Assembly: GCA_963921425.1 (NCBI GenBank)
Contig: OY992832.1
Coordinates: 15,970,835 to 16,034,834 of the forward strand
Direction of reading: 5' to 3'
DNA length: 64,000 nucleotides
DNA from: Dryas octopetala
Lineage: Eukaryota; Streptophyta; Magnoliopsida; Rosales; Rosaceae
Below the pieces are notes generated by a model. The model was not told the origin of the DNA. It worked only from the letters and a program-made list of their open reading frames with translations, and did not search any database. A program made the translations under genes and the position numbers. Shown here one piece after another: positions 14,201 to 25,999 of the stretch; the first letter of the stretch is position 1; each line of letters opens with the position of its first letter.

Positions 14201-15200
14201 TATAAACTATTTTTTGTGTGATAAAAAAACATTATTTATGATTGGCATTTGTGCATGCATCATGCATACATGGAGTTCAAGCAATAATGAGGCCTTTTGA
14301 TGTTGACAAATGACCCGGATACAAAGAGGAAGGCCAACTCCGGCCCGGTTCCCCACCCCCAAGGTCCAGCCCAGGCCCATATCTAAAGCCCAATAACTCA
14401 GCCCACCCAATTTCTAACCTAAAGAGAATGAAATTGGGAACTAACTTGGTTAATGTACATGGAAATTGCATGACTCAAACAGCACTAGCCTTAAAACATT
14501 TGAGCAATGCTAATGTAGGACATGCACCGTGAGTCCCACTCCCAACTGCACAAGTAAAAAAAATCATAAAACACCTCCACAATAACATCCCAATTTAAGA
14601 GGGTTGTTGAGTTAGGACATGGATGCCAATTTTCTATTAATAATTTTTTTTTTTTTGGACATCATATTCCATATTAGTAAGTGGCCTCCCTATGTATTCA
14701 ATAGCACATTGTGGTTGAATTCATGCGATGATACTTAAAATTCACATTACATATACGATTGCTCTAAATTACATCAAATAAATTATATGGTATTCATCTA
14801 ATTATAGAATTCCAACTAGAGAACATTAGATATTTTGTGCGAATTTACTCATTCATTTCCCCAATAAAAGAAAAAGCTTAGATCGGAGCAAACCAGATTC
14901 AATGGTAAAAGCCCATATGGCCCCCATTACCAAAATCATGTAACTCTTTGCTCTCTCCCACAATCCACATGCTCTCCATGTGATGTGATGTCCTCTAAGT
15001 TACAGTCTGTACGTGTCAAAATCTGGAGCTGTGGACGGGTGCACCATTCCCACAAGAGTTGGGGACCGTGAGTTCCATTTTACCCTCCCACCAAATCACA
15101 AAAGTAGTACCAAACCAAAAATAGTCAGGGTCAAAAAGGTCTTTCGCTTACTATTGCCTAACTGCCAAAAATAGTCAGAGACAAGCGATACAGAACAGAC
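11230..15200. other. intergenic region between RING and fibrillin genes
   Basis: AT-rich with no supported gene. The 137-codon open frame on the minus strand at 11349-11762 lies upstream of the RING gene and shows no recognisable domain, so it is left out. A SINE-like unit is at about 12734-12823. Confidence 0.55.
12734..12823 (-). repeat. SINE-like dispersed repeat, copy 2
   Basis: The reverse complement reads GGGTAATCCAGTTCAAAGG, then CAAATTCGATCCCCCTCC, then an A-rich run, matching the layout of the copies at 6692-6785 and 63845-63945. Confidence 0.45.
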
Positions 15201-15350
15201 AACCAAACTGCCTTAAAGGCCTCAACTCTCCCTCTTTTCTGCTTCTTAAATTCGCCAACTGCAGACGCTTTGCTGAACCCACAAGCAGAAGCACTTCTTC
15301 ATTCGCTCAGTTCACAAATTCTCAGCTCAAGAAAAAAAAAAAAACTAAAC

Positions 15351-17168
15351 ATGGCCTTCGTCTCTCAGCTAAACCAATTCCCATGCAAGACTCTCTCACT
15401 AAACGCACCGCATCATCATCATCGACTCGCCACCTCCAAGCCCACCTCACTCTTCGCGCCAAACTCTGCTTCAATCGGTGCCCCCGCCAAATTGAGCAGC
15501 AAATTTGTCGGGTCGGCAAGGCCCGCGACCTGGATCCGAGCGGTGGACGACGAAGACTGGGGCGCGGAGAAGGAGGAGCCACTAGCTGGGGGTGTGGCTG
15601 TGGCTGAGGAGGAGGACAAGCCGGCTGGGCCGCCAGAAGAGATCGATAGGCTGAAGAAGGCGTTGGTGGAGTCGTTTTATGGGACTGATCGTGGGCTGAG
15701 CGCGACCAGCGAGACCCGGGCCGAGATTGTCGAGCTTATTACCCAATTGGAGGCCCAGAACCCGACCCCGGCTCCGACCGACGCTTTGCCTCTGCTCAAT
15801 GGCAAATGGATTCTAGCGTAAGTCCCATCTCCTCGTTAATCAAAAAAGTTTGTGCGTACTTAAATTATGTTACTTTAAATTAAGTTATATTACGTATGCA
15901 CTGAAATTATGTGATGTCTCATAGAAAAATTTCTCCTACTTAACCCCCTTGACTTCAATTCATAGTGTTAATGTATATATATGCTTTGATTTTTGTGGGT
16001 TTCTGTAGGTACACGTCTTTTGTAGGTCTGTTTCCATTGTTGTCAAGGGGAACGCTTCCATTAGTAAAGGTAGAGGAGATATCGCAGACAATTGACTCTG
16101 AGAATTTCACTGTGGAAAACTCTGTGCAGTTTGCTGGGCCATTGGCTACAACTTCGATTAGTACCAATGCCAAATTCGAAGTTCGAAGTCCCAAGCGTGT
16201 CCAGGTTTGTTCCCTTTCCTTTATACTTACCTCTATCTTTATCATGACTAGTGACAGTACTTAAATTTCGCTACAGGCTGCTTAGAATTGCATAAGTGGT
16301 TTGCTTTTTGTACAAATCATGAATTCAAAAAGATTAAATGGGTATATGGAATATGTTTCCCTTTGATGCATTTTATTGGTCTAGTGTTGTTTCCCATAGT
16401 TCAAGTTAATACATATCAATGAACCAACAATGGATACCAAGTTAATATAGCTGTATGTGCAAAGAGGCAAATAGAGAAATATATGTGTGTAGCCTCATCC
16501 TGCAATCTGCAAAATTAACAGATAACTGAGGAATGGAGTATAAGAAGCATCACATCTAAAGGCCTACAATGTATATACAGATAACTGAGGAATAGAGTAT
16601 AAGAGGCTTCGAATCTGAGACAAAAAATGTATATCAAACTAACATACCTTGATGCCTAATTATGTTTTACAAAGAGAATAATTTGTATCTAAGTGCTTTC
16701 AATGTGCCATAATAAATACATTCTGCAATCAGACTTTCTGTTTAGTGATGTTCCTGCTGTGTAAAGCTCATTCAAACAACATATATAATTGGAAACAAAC
16801 TTTGAAGCTTTGGATTCAGCTGTAAATGAGCTTCTTTCGTTTTCTTTATTCAGATCAAGTTTGAAGAAGGCGTAATTGGCACTCCCCAGCTAACAGACTC
16901 ATTAGTGATTCCAGAAAACGTTGAGTTTCTGGGACAAAAGATAGACCTCACGCCCTTCAAAGGTTTGCTCACCTCTGTCCAAGACACTGCTTCATCTGTT
17001 GCAAGGACCATATCGAGCCAACCCCCGTTTAAGTTCTCTATATCAAGTAGCAGTGCTGAATCATGGTTGCTAACCACATACCTTGACGAAGAGCTTCGAA
17101 TTTCAAGGGGAGACAATGGCAGTGTGTTTGTGCTAATAAAGGATGGCAGCTCCCTCTTAACTCCCTAA
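15351..17168 (+). CDS. plastid-lipid-associated protein / fibrillin (plastoglobulin), 3 exons, complete
   Basis: Fibrillins coat plastoglobules and thylakoid-associated lipid bodies and are linked to carotenoid storage and photoprotection. Exons are 15351-15817, 16009-16204 and 16854-17168, all with GT-AG introns and restored frame (the alanine codon GC|G and a junction after VQ), giving 325 aa. Residues 1 to about 60 are Ser/Ala/basic-rich, as expected for a chloroplast transit peptide. An acidic linker follows ([13 protein letters not shown]). The PAP/fibrillin domain runs from about residue 95 ([20 protein letters not shown]) through [12 protein letters not shown] (exon 1/2 junction) to the C-terminal motif [20 protein letters not shown]. 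The length fits the FBN1/FBN2-type group, but the subgroup is not certain. The 3' part of this gene has been copied into several places further right (see 37858, 39740 and 56580). Confidence 0.93.
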
Positions 17169-17384
17169 TCAAACTGGCAGAAATTTTTATGCGTTATATA
17201 TGTATGTACATGCTCAAGGACATGGGATGTAATTTTCTAGAATGAATAATTGAAGCACTGGATTTTGTACACTCTTCGGTGACAGAACATTTCTCCGGGA
17301 ACCATGTTGTGCATTAGTTGAAAGATTTAGATATCTACACACAGAGACACAAAATTTTTTCAATTGAGAAAACTTGAGTCCTCA

Positions 17385-17605
17385 CATGCTTTCTACTCAA
17401 TCGTCTTAGTTCTAAAGCTCCCAACGAGTATCTTGGGAGTTCCAGCCAGTGGCCCTATACTATTTAAATTGGTTAGGTTGGGATTTGATAAATAACCCAA
17501 CACCTTCAAGATTGTTCGTATTTCTGAAAATGCACATCACAACTACTTGGCGGCCCAAATTAATGTATTGGGAGCAAGCTCATCATGGCCGAGTGACGCA
17601 TTGAG
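17385..17605 (+). pseudogene. degenerate F-box gene fragment just 3' of fibrillin
   Basis: This stretch resembles the middle of the F-box genes further right: TTCTAAAGCTCCCAACGAGT matches the KLPTSN coding stretch, GGGATTTGATAA matches the GMGFDN codons, AAGATTGTTCGTATTTC matches KIVRIS, and CTCATCATGGC matches the SSW codons. It is riddled with indels and cannot be translated. Fused to the fibrillin 3' flank, it forms a composite that recurs at 37858-38430 and 39740-40020. Confidence 0.75.
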
Positions 17606-18499
17606 TGAGACATTATACACTAAGTATTCCAAACATGCAATAGATTAAAATCTGCAGTTAGAAAAACATGATCGGAGTCCCATCTTCAGATTTTAATCTC
17701 ACTTGATCGGACCCCTTTGTTTCTATCTGCAGTTTTTTGGCCCATGATGAAAACGGTAATGTAATGGTTCAAAAAAAAAGCTTGTGCTTGCAAAAATTAG
17801 ATGGGTCGAGAATGATGCTCATGATATAGCTAATATTAGTATTCATAATATTCTATTTTTTCGATATAGGATATTTGGGATTTGGGTATGACAAACTCAG
17901 TAATGTTTGATTGGACTCATTTGGGATATGATGGAGATATTTTTCTATTGCAATTTTTTGTTATTTTGATCAGTGTGATTAAAATCTGCAGTTTTTTGGA
18001 GTCTTGATTCAAAAACTGCAAGTAGATCAAATGCATTTGATGTATTATTGCTTTTTGTGGAGGGACTCGATCGCAAGAAGAGAGGGAGAGTACGAGAGAG
18101 AGAGAGAGAGAAAAAAAAAAAGGGTCGGAGGGTGGGCTGGGCTTATGATTTTCTTGTTTTTATATTTCTTTTAAGTTTTTTAGGTTTATGTGGTTAAAGT
18201 ATACATATATATTTTTTTAATTATTTTGATTTGATAATTATAATTCTAAATAAGTGTGTACCATAAAATGTTATAAAACAATAGACACTCTATAATTAAA
18301 AAATTAAAAAAATTAAAAAATTAGAGTGGTTCAAAGATGATCCGAATCCTATCCCATTTACTTGGAGCCTGCCCGTCCAAGTTTATCGTTTATGTATTAA
18401 GAACAAGCTCATTTATAGTGAAAAGAAGGCATCCATGGCACATACTACATGTCATAATAATCCTAACTCAAACAATTTCTTATTATTAATTTTTTGGTC

Positions 18500-18838
18500 A
18501 AACTGATGAAACTTCTCATAAAAAACGGGGCCAGGCCCAAAGTTCAAAAGTGAACTAGAAAGGCCCAAAATTCGATGGACGGGCAGACAAACTAAGCAAC
18601 AAATTACTAGAATAAGTAAAAAGGTTACAAGTTCAACCAACCAAACTGAAACAGGACAGCCAATAAGAGCGTCTCAATTTAACAAAACAAAGGCTAGGAG
18701 TTCCAGAAACAGAAGGTTCTCTCTTCAGCCTCATCCCTCATCAAGTTTTTATTCTCTAAAGCAATCAAGCAAGTAAAGTAGTCGATTTTCTATAGCCGAA
18801 ATTTCCCAGAGGGCAAAACTGGCACTTGTGATTCAAAG
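18500..18838 (+). promoter_or_regulatory. conserved promoter and non-coding first exon of F-box A
   Basis: A block shared with F-box B, C and D begins with a stretch holding GGGCCAGGCCCAAAG, then (in A, B and D) a CCAAT-like motif (GACAGCCAATAAGAG), then AAAGCAATCAAGCAAG. It ends at a splice donor (TTCAAAG|GTAATTTTG, exon end 18838). The transcription start is not visible; the exon is inferred from the conserved donor and from conservation across four copies. Confidence 0.55.
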
Positions 18839-19483
18839 GTAATTTTGCTCAGATTTCTTCTTCTTTTCTTGTTTATTTTTTTTCTTTCTTTCTGTACTTT
18901 GTTTCAGCTGTTTAATAATAAATATCCATGTTGAATCTTTGATATCATCGAGTTAGATCACTGTACTATCTACTGATTATGTTGAGGGGTCAATTCATAG
19001 GAAGAAAATTAAGGAAATTAAAGCAATTCAAATTTAGAAAAAAATAGTTCAAATAGGAGATTGGAGGTCAACAAAGTTGCATGCTGCTGGAAAGATAAAA
19101 AATTGTCGATTTGAAGAGAAACAGTGAGATTTACAAGACTCACAGGCCCGTTCAGCTTTTAACCAAATAAGATCGTTTTCATGGTCCAAATATATTTTTT
19201 TAGTTTGTGGTAATTTTTAGGATATTTCTGAGTTTTGGTTTTATTTTCCAATTATGATTACAATTAATTGGTTTCCTTTGTTAATTAGGATTTAGCTTTA
19301 TGTTTCCAAGTAGGTTTAGGGTTTGAAGCCTATATAAAGAGCTAGTTTGTTGATTTTGACGCTTGTCGATCCATTCCACATGATCTCGTCATTTTGTTAA
19401 CAATCGCATAAACATTGGTGTGGGACTTTCACTTAAGCTCGGTGCTACAAATTATTGGAAGGTATTGTAGTTCTAGTCAATTC

Positions 19484-19769
19484 AAGGCCTCGATGCATAG
19501 GACTGGAGTGATTGGATAATTTAGTTGGTTAGATTCATGTGTATTCAAGAAGAAGCTTCTAACTTGAAGAAAGAATATGGATTAGTCATAAGGGAAAACT
19601 TATCCCCACAAAAATGGTGGGATTAGTGTGAGACTATCACCTTATCCCCAATTAATCCATCTTCTTCCTTCAAGTTAGAAGATGTACACCCTCCATTTCT
19701 TTCCTTAAATACACATGAATTTAGCGATTTAACTTATTTAATCCAATTCTTCGCATCAAACAAGGCCTT
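19484..19769. mobile_element. MITE inserted in intron 1 of F-box A
   Basis: The same family as the element at 9397-9660. Its arms are inverted copies (TTCATGTGTATTCAAG / AATACACATGAATTTAGC; CTTCTAACTTGAAG / CTTCAAGTTAGAAG), and AAGGCCT occurs near both ends. The corresponding intron positions of F-box B, C and D lack it, so it inserted after the copies separated. Confidence 0.7.
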
Positions 19770-20011
19770 AGTATTTTATACAGTAGCAATTCGAATTGTA
19801 TTATTATAGCATTATATACAATACCAAATTTCTTTTTCTTATAAAAAAAATAACGTGCATTAATTCGGATCGTAGTACATAGTAAATTATTTTTGTAATT
19901 GATCAGGTTTCCTGTTTTGGTGTATTAGTTGTAGAATTTGAATTTAATATTTTACCCCTGTTGCTTTGTATAAGTTTTTGTTTAAGACTGCTTTTGTTTG
20001 AATCTTCTTAG

Positions 20012-22018
20012 GTTCAGGATCGGCATTGGCCTCTCAATAAAAGTACCAAAAACATCAGCAGGAGATCATATTCTTGAAAAATGATAGCTGGCATTAACAT
20101 GAAAGGAATCGTACGCAGTTTATTTTTTGGAAGAAATTGTTTAACCCGTGCTTTAAGGATTTGGATACTGCATCTTTTATTGTTTTTGATAAAAAGTAAG
20201 TATCATTGGTTCGTTGTTACAATTTAATTTACTTGAACTAGTACCTGTATGAGTCGTGACATCAAGTGTGGTGAAACTGTTCATTAATCTTGTTGCTAAC
20301 ATGACAAATTAAATACACATATACTTATTTTCTGGCCAGTAAAACACATTTATGTTCAAATATGCATGTAGTAGAGTTGACTGTCAAATTAAATACACAT
20401 ATATATACCTTCTGTTTTTCGACTGAATGATCGTTCATATTTTGAGAAATGTATATGAAATATAGAAATTTGTTACCTTATACATTGTCGGGAAGGTGCC
20501 CAGTGTGGAAGAACTCCTTTCCTCTAGGGTTTCTTTTTTCTGTTAAATTAAGTATTTATGAAGATTTTTTTTTTTGGCAAATTTTATTAGGGTTGTTCCT
20601 TTGAATCCATATATTTATGGGAGTGATCAGTCAGATTTGTATATTTAATTGATAAGTTGTTCGATTTCTAGTATATTTAATTTACAAACATGTATACTTT
20701 GTTGAATATTAAAATTGAGTATTCAAATTTAGTTTTTGTTGAATATTAAGCTGTTGTTTGATGTGAGTGATCAGTCAGATTTGAGAAGAAGTTTGAAAAA
20801 TCAAAATTGAAGAGAAACACAAAGTCAAAGTTGATGGAGCTACCCAACGATATCATGGTGGATATCCTTATGAAACTGCCCGTAAAATCACTTTGTTGCA
20901 TCCAATGGGCCTCCAAGACCTGTTTAAACATAGTCGAATGCCCTTTGTTTGCTACACTGCATACTCCGCGTATACTTAATTCCACTGCTACCAACCCTGC
21001 TGCTGTTGAGGTACCTCAACTCATGCTTCTTGCTCGATCATGTTCTGCGAATGATAACAGGTCAGTGGCCTTGCGTCCATGGAAATACAATGGCAAGTAT
21101 ACCTTGGGAAAAACCAAACATGCTCTTCTTCTCTCAAAGAATTTCTCCCAGCAATTGTTTTACGGTATAGAATTTGTTTTTTGCAACTTGTTTTGCTTTC
21201 AAAGTGAGATGGGTTTTGGTTCATGTTACTTACTCAATCCTCTTAGGAAAGAAGTTCTAAAGCTCCCAACAAGTAACATCGAAATTCCAGAGTTTTTTGG
21301 AAACTGGTACGGTATGGGATTTGATAATAGAACTAGCACCTACAAGATTGTTCGTATTTCCAGAAATAGAAAGGACACCAACCATGTGGCCCAAGTTTAT
21401 GTTTTGGGCACAAACTCTTCATGGCGAAGGATACAATCATTTCCTCCTTATGCTCTGAGCGACAGGAAGGCATCTGCATATGGAGACATGCACTGGTTGA
21501 TTGATAGAGATAAAGAAAGCTATAAATATCATATTATTTCTTTCGATTTCAAGAAAGAAGAATTCAATTGGACTCCTCATCCCAACTTACAACTGGATTT
21601 TGTAAACATAATTGGATGTAGCGGCATACATTTGGTTAACCTTAAAGGATCATTGGCCATCATAGGTCTTTCTTCGTATATTGAGATATGGATGTTGAAA
21701 AATTATGATAAAAAAGAGTGGGCGTTAGATTACAAAATTGGTACCCAAATGTTCCAACCGCATCCTTTTAATTTCTTTAGATCAACTTCGACTTGCGGTG
21801 TATGGGAGCATGGAATATTTTTCGTGGATGATAAACATGTATGCTACTTTTTGGATCTACAATATGGTTCCATGAATCGCATAACACTTGGAACATGCAG
21901 AATGGGGCAGGAAAATAGCATTTTCAGGGGTATTAGGATTTTCACTTATACTGAAAGCCTACCTAATTTCTCCAAAAAGTTTTGGCAATTTGGTGAATAC
22001 AACGTTGGTGAATGGTGA
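20012..22018 (+). CDS. F-box protein A with FBA domain and hydrophobic N-terminal extension (intact)
   Basis: F-box proteins link substrates to Skp1-Cullin1 ubiquitin ligases. The single long exon (20775-22018) encodes an F-box at its start (LPNDIMVDILMKLPVKSLCC, then SKTCLNIV) and an F-box-associated region (LLNPLRKEVLKLPTSN, YGMGFDN, YKIVRISR, VLGTNSSWRRI, AYGDMHWLID). The first ATG in that exon (20834) lies directly at the F-box. An upstream exon, 20012-20195, holds an ATG at 20099 (in frame with one at 20081) and ends ATAAAAA|GTAAGT. Splicing to the acceptor GATCAG|TCAGATTT at 20774/20775 keeps the frame, giving 446 aa: 32 hydrophobic-basic residues (MKGIVRSLFFGRN...LHLLLFLIK), a basic linker, then the F-box at about residues 54-95. 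The C-terminus ends GEYNVGEW, unlike the other copies, because of a downstream deletion. The gene is intact; its substrate is unknown. Confidence 0.85.
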
Positions 22019-22290
22019 TGAGACTCCTATGTATACACCCTGAGAAGTGAGTAGTGACTACAATACAAGGTCCTCTGGAACTTTCATGTAGAGCTTGTAA
22101 CTTCTTTTGAGGATCAAATGTTGTCGCAATTGGCAGGGCATTCTGACTGCAGCAATAGTAATTAATTAACTCATGATCCTGCATCTGCAGATAGCTAGAG
22201 GCTCTTTCTTAATCAATGAAGGCAATTGGTGTGAGCTAGCCAACTGGTTTTGGTTTTGGTTCTGGGTATCATCAATTACCAACAAGAGCC
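22019..22290 (+). repeat. conserved block downstream of F-box genes, copy A
   Basis: The block shares GGTGAATGGTGATGAGACTC, CTTTTGAGGATCAAATG and GGCAGGGCATTCTGACTGC with 30110-30400 (after B) and 44445-44640 (after C). In A it directly abuts the F-box stop codon; in B and C it lies about 200-300 bp further downstream. In C it is open for about 80 codons, but the A and B copies are not, so it is probably 3'-UTR or flank. Confidence 0.5.
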
Positions 22291-25200
22291 AGAGGTGATG
22301 CTGATCGACTTAATTTCTTGAAGGAGTTTGAGACAAAAGATTGCATATATAATGTTGTTGCAACTAAATACGAAGTGTTTAATTACCTGTTGCTGATCGA
22401 ATTAATTTTTTGAAGGATCTTGACTTGGTGATTCTAGTTTACCTAATTATGATGAGTAAAGCCATCGAGGTCTTAACTATTAGTTACTGATTAAATTTTT
22501 TCATAGAAAAAATTAAACATGGCATGTACGCAATATCATTGAGGGTATTAAATTGTAACTTGCATGCCTAATTTCATATCAATAATGCTAGGGTTTAGGG
22601 TATATGTATTAAAAAAGATTAAAATACATGACAAATATATGATTGCCACATCGTTGGTCACATGACCAAAAAAACAAAAAAATATGACATGAAAAATGAC
22701 ATAGGTTGCCACATCGTTGGTCACATGAGTTGAGATCATAAGTTAGGATTATAAGGTAGTGTCTCTAACATTATTGATTTCCAATCATTTAAGTAGTAAT
22801 AGCAGCTAGCTTCCAAAAGTTAGTTGTAATAATTATTCAATTGAAATAATAACTTACTAAAGAATGTTGTTAGCATCAAGTATATTACCATTTGGACCGA
22901 CTTCAACTTGTAATAAATATTACAATTTGGCATATGCCGTTTTAGCAAGTATTATTAAAACGGACTTTTCTTTTTTAAATTAAACAAAAAAAATCACCAC
23001 CTGCTTCTCAGTTGACTTTTTTTTTTTTCTTTTTTTCTGGGATTTTCTTCATCTATTATTTGTTATCTTCTTTGATATTTCTTGTAACCATCTAAATCAA
23101 TGACCGAATCAATTAAAGAATAGAAAAATCTATGCATAAATTTATTCCAATAGTTTGAGTATTGAATCAATGAATCCCAAACTTGATAATGGCCTGGAAA
23201 GGGTTGGAGACGACGGAAGAGTTGAGAGAGGAGGGGATGAGGTAATGAAGAGAAATGGAGGGGAAGGATCCATGGCTGCCATGGTTAGAAAAGAGAGGTT
23301 TTTTTTATTTTATTTTAATTTTATCCTTTTGTTTTTGGTTTTTTAATACTCATTTTGGTGTTTTGTCATACACATTTAAAAAAAAAAAAAAAAAATCTGA
23401 AATTTTAGATATCAATATTGGACATTGTCATTATGTGGTTCAAAGTTTAAAAACCACCTAGCATTACTCCTTTTAGGTATTTTTCACTTATAAGGAATGA
23501 GAGTAGAATAAATCCTAGTCATTTCCATTCTATATATTCTAATAATGTGTTTACTTATTGTGGAATCAACAAGTATATATATAAGTGGGGTATACTCCAA
23601 AATTGGGATTCACACTTCTTTTTTTTCAATAATCTCACTCCTTGTGGGGACTTGCTATTGGATCTCATTTCACCTAGAGTCATAGCTTCATACCAAATTA
23701 CTCTCAAACTTTTTTAATAACCCCAAAATATTCATTAAGAAAATAAAACTTTTTTAAAACAAACCTCAAATTTTTTAGTAATTAAACTAATTTTTATTTC
23801 GATTCGTGATCATTCAATTAGTAAATATATGAGAATAAATCAACCTCATTTTCATTCTGATTTCATATAATTAGAAAACAACTTAACAGGAACTACTTAT
23901 GGCCACTCCAATTCCTTCTCTTCCTTCACAGATTTATTTTCTTTCCAATTCTCTGTTAGCAAAAGTGACCTTAGTTTTCTATTATGTTGCAAAGAAAAGT
24001 GGCCCCACTCCCATAACAGAAGGCTCCAATGGTTACTTGTATTTTCGGACTATTTTAATATAGGATAAGAGGATGAATATATTAAAGACTTTTAAAAACT
24101 GAATTGTGATGTGGCATAGCTACAGCCATCAGATTTCATGCCAAAACAACGGACCATCTAATAGCCAGAAACATTCATGCATTTGTGAGAAACATTCATG
24201 AACCATTTGTGAGATCATCTTATAGCCAGAAACATTCATGAAATTCCAATTTTTTTTTTTTTTTAGGTCGAATATGAAATTCCAATCTAATATACCTTTT
24301 TTCTTATAGCCAGAAACATTTAAATTAAGGACTAGGTGTCAGAAGAATATTACCCACCAGCAACTGAATTGGCATTGGATCAAATGCCAAACGATTCCAA
24401 TATTTGCTCCAGAGTAGAAAGATAAAGAATATTGGGTACAAAGCCCCTCGCAAGTGCATCGTTGTGGGGGCCTTCGAGTCGAAAGGAATGAGCCAACGTG
24501 ATGTCAACTAATTAGTAGGCCGGCCCGGCCAGTTCCTTCATTGCAGTCCATAGATAATAGGCCCAGTTACTTTGCTAAACTTAGGGACAAAACAAGCACA
24601 AACGTTAACGTCAAATTCAGCTGTCACAGACTCACAAATGTAACTTCTTCTTTTTTCTTTAAAATTTTTAAATCAACGGGTTGCGTTGGGTATTAAGGGA
24701 TCTTAATTTTGTGCATGATTTGTGTACAATGTTTTCCAAAAAGATCTGTTTGATAAAACTTGCGTTAGGATTCATTGTTATGCAAAGTGCAAAGTGCAAC
24801 GTTTATCCAAATTTAAGTTATAAAACTTTATTACTATACTCAACAAGATTTACGAAAATACCCTTACTAAAACTCAATAAACACACCCAACATATTCCTA
24901 CTATCATTACCCAAAAAACCAGACCCAAACCCTACACCATCACCACCCGCCATCGAATTCACCAACACCATCACTATCGAGCCCAACAATGAATAATGTA
25001 TTTATGAGTTTGATTTTAAGTTATTTGAATGATTTGTGTTTGGGTTGCAATACATTGAACCCCCTATGTGTTTAGTTGATAATTTGAACACACTCGGGCT
25101 GATTGGAAACTTTTTTTTTTAGAAAAACTTTCAACCGTAGTGTGTTGAACATCCTATGGAAGGTTTGACAGCTACCTACCGAACATGTGCAAGAGCAATA

Positions 25201-25439
25201 AGGTTCGAGTGGCGTCTACTGAACACCCTAATTGGGAAAAATTTGGAGGCGTTTGGTAGCCATTGACCAAACGTCTTCCTTTCGATAGTGGATTGCCGAA
25301 CATGCAATTTGTTAGTTGCTGTCTAAGGTCATACAACGTATTCGACCCTAGTGTGCCAAACACATCATGATTCTAGTTTTTTTTTTGGTTTAAACTCGAA
25401 ACAATGATCAATATACTTCATTTGAAGATTCTCAAACCA

Positions 25440-25560
25440 CAGTTTGAGAACCACGATTTGATAATTAACAGCCTATCATCCAAGTGATTCGAACTCAGGA
25501 CCTCTTCCTGACAAATGGGAGACTGGATGTGATCCACTAAACTAAAGTGGTCCTTGGCAT
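25440..25560 (-). repeat. tRNA-derived SINE-like element
   Basis: The reverse complement reads GGACCACTTTAGTTTAGTGG (A-box-like), then GAGTTCGAATCACTTGG (a near-canonical B box), with spacing as in tRNA-derived SINEs. No target duplication was identified. Confidence 0.5.
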
Positions 25561-25619
25561 GGGTATAGCTAGGTTTAAGTGAGCTATTTTTTAAAACCAA
25601 AATTAAATGGTATGTCTTT

Positions 25620-25999
25620 AGAGCAAATTATAACAAAGGTCCTTGAATTTTAATTTGACTATCATTTTGATCCACAAACTTATATTTTGAATTTATAGTC
25701 CACAAACTTTCACCTGTGTATCACTTAAGTCCATTCTGTCAATTCCTTCCATTTTGTCTATCAGTTGTTGTCACGTGTCAAACATGTGACCCCCTTTTGA
25801 AGGGTAAAATGACAACTCACCTCATCTTTCTTCCCTTAAAGATGTGACTACAATTAACCGAAAAAATGAATGAAATTGACGAAATCGACTAGTGATACAC
25901 GAGTAAAAGTTCGTGAATTATAGAATTCAAAAAACAAATTTGTTAACTAAAGTGATCGATACTTGGGGTAAAGTTCGAGGATCATTACTATAATTTTAT
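25620..25999. mobile_element. MITE with ~100-bp inverted arms
   Basis: The left arm contains AAATTATAACAAAGGTCC, then GTCCACAAACTTTCACCTGT. The right arm is its inverted counterpart, containing ACGAGTAAAAGTTCGTGAAT, then GTTCGAGGATCATTACTATA. No coding capacity. Confidence 0.7.

Noticed and set aside
20834-22018. Starting F-box A at the first ATG of the long exon
   Set aside because: Possible, but this leaves no residues before the F-box and ignores an upstream in-frame exon conserved in four copies; kept as the alternative start.
24681-24992. 103-codon open frame
   Set aside because: No domain, and the segment matches non-coding flank at 56500-56560.
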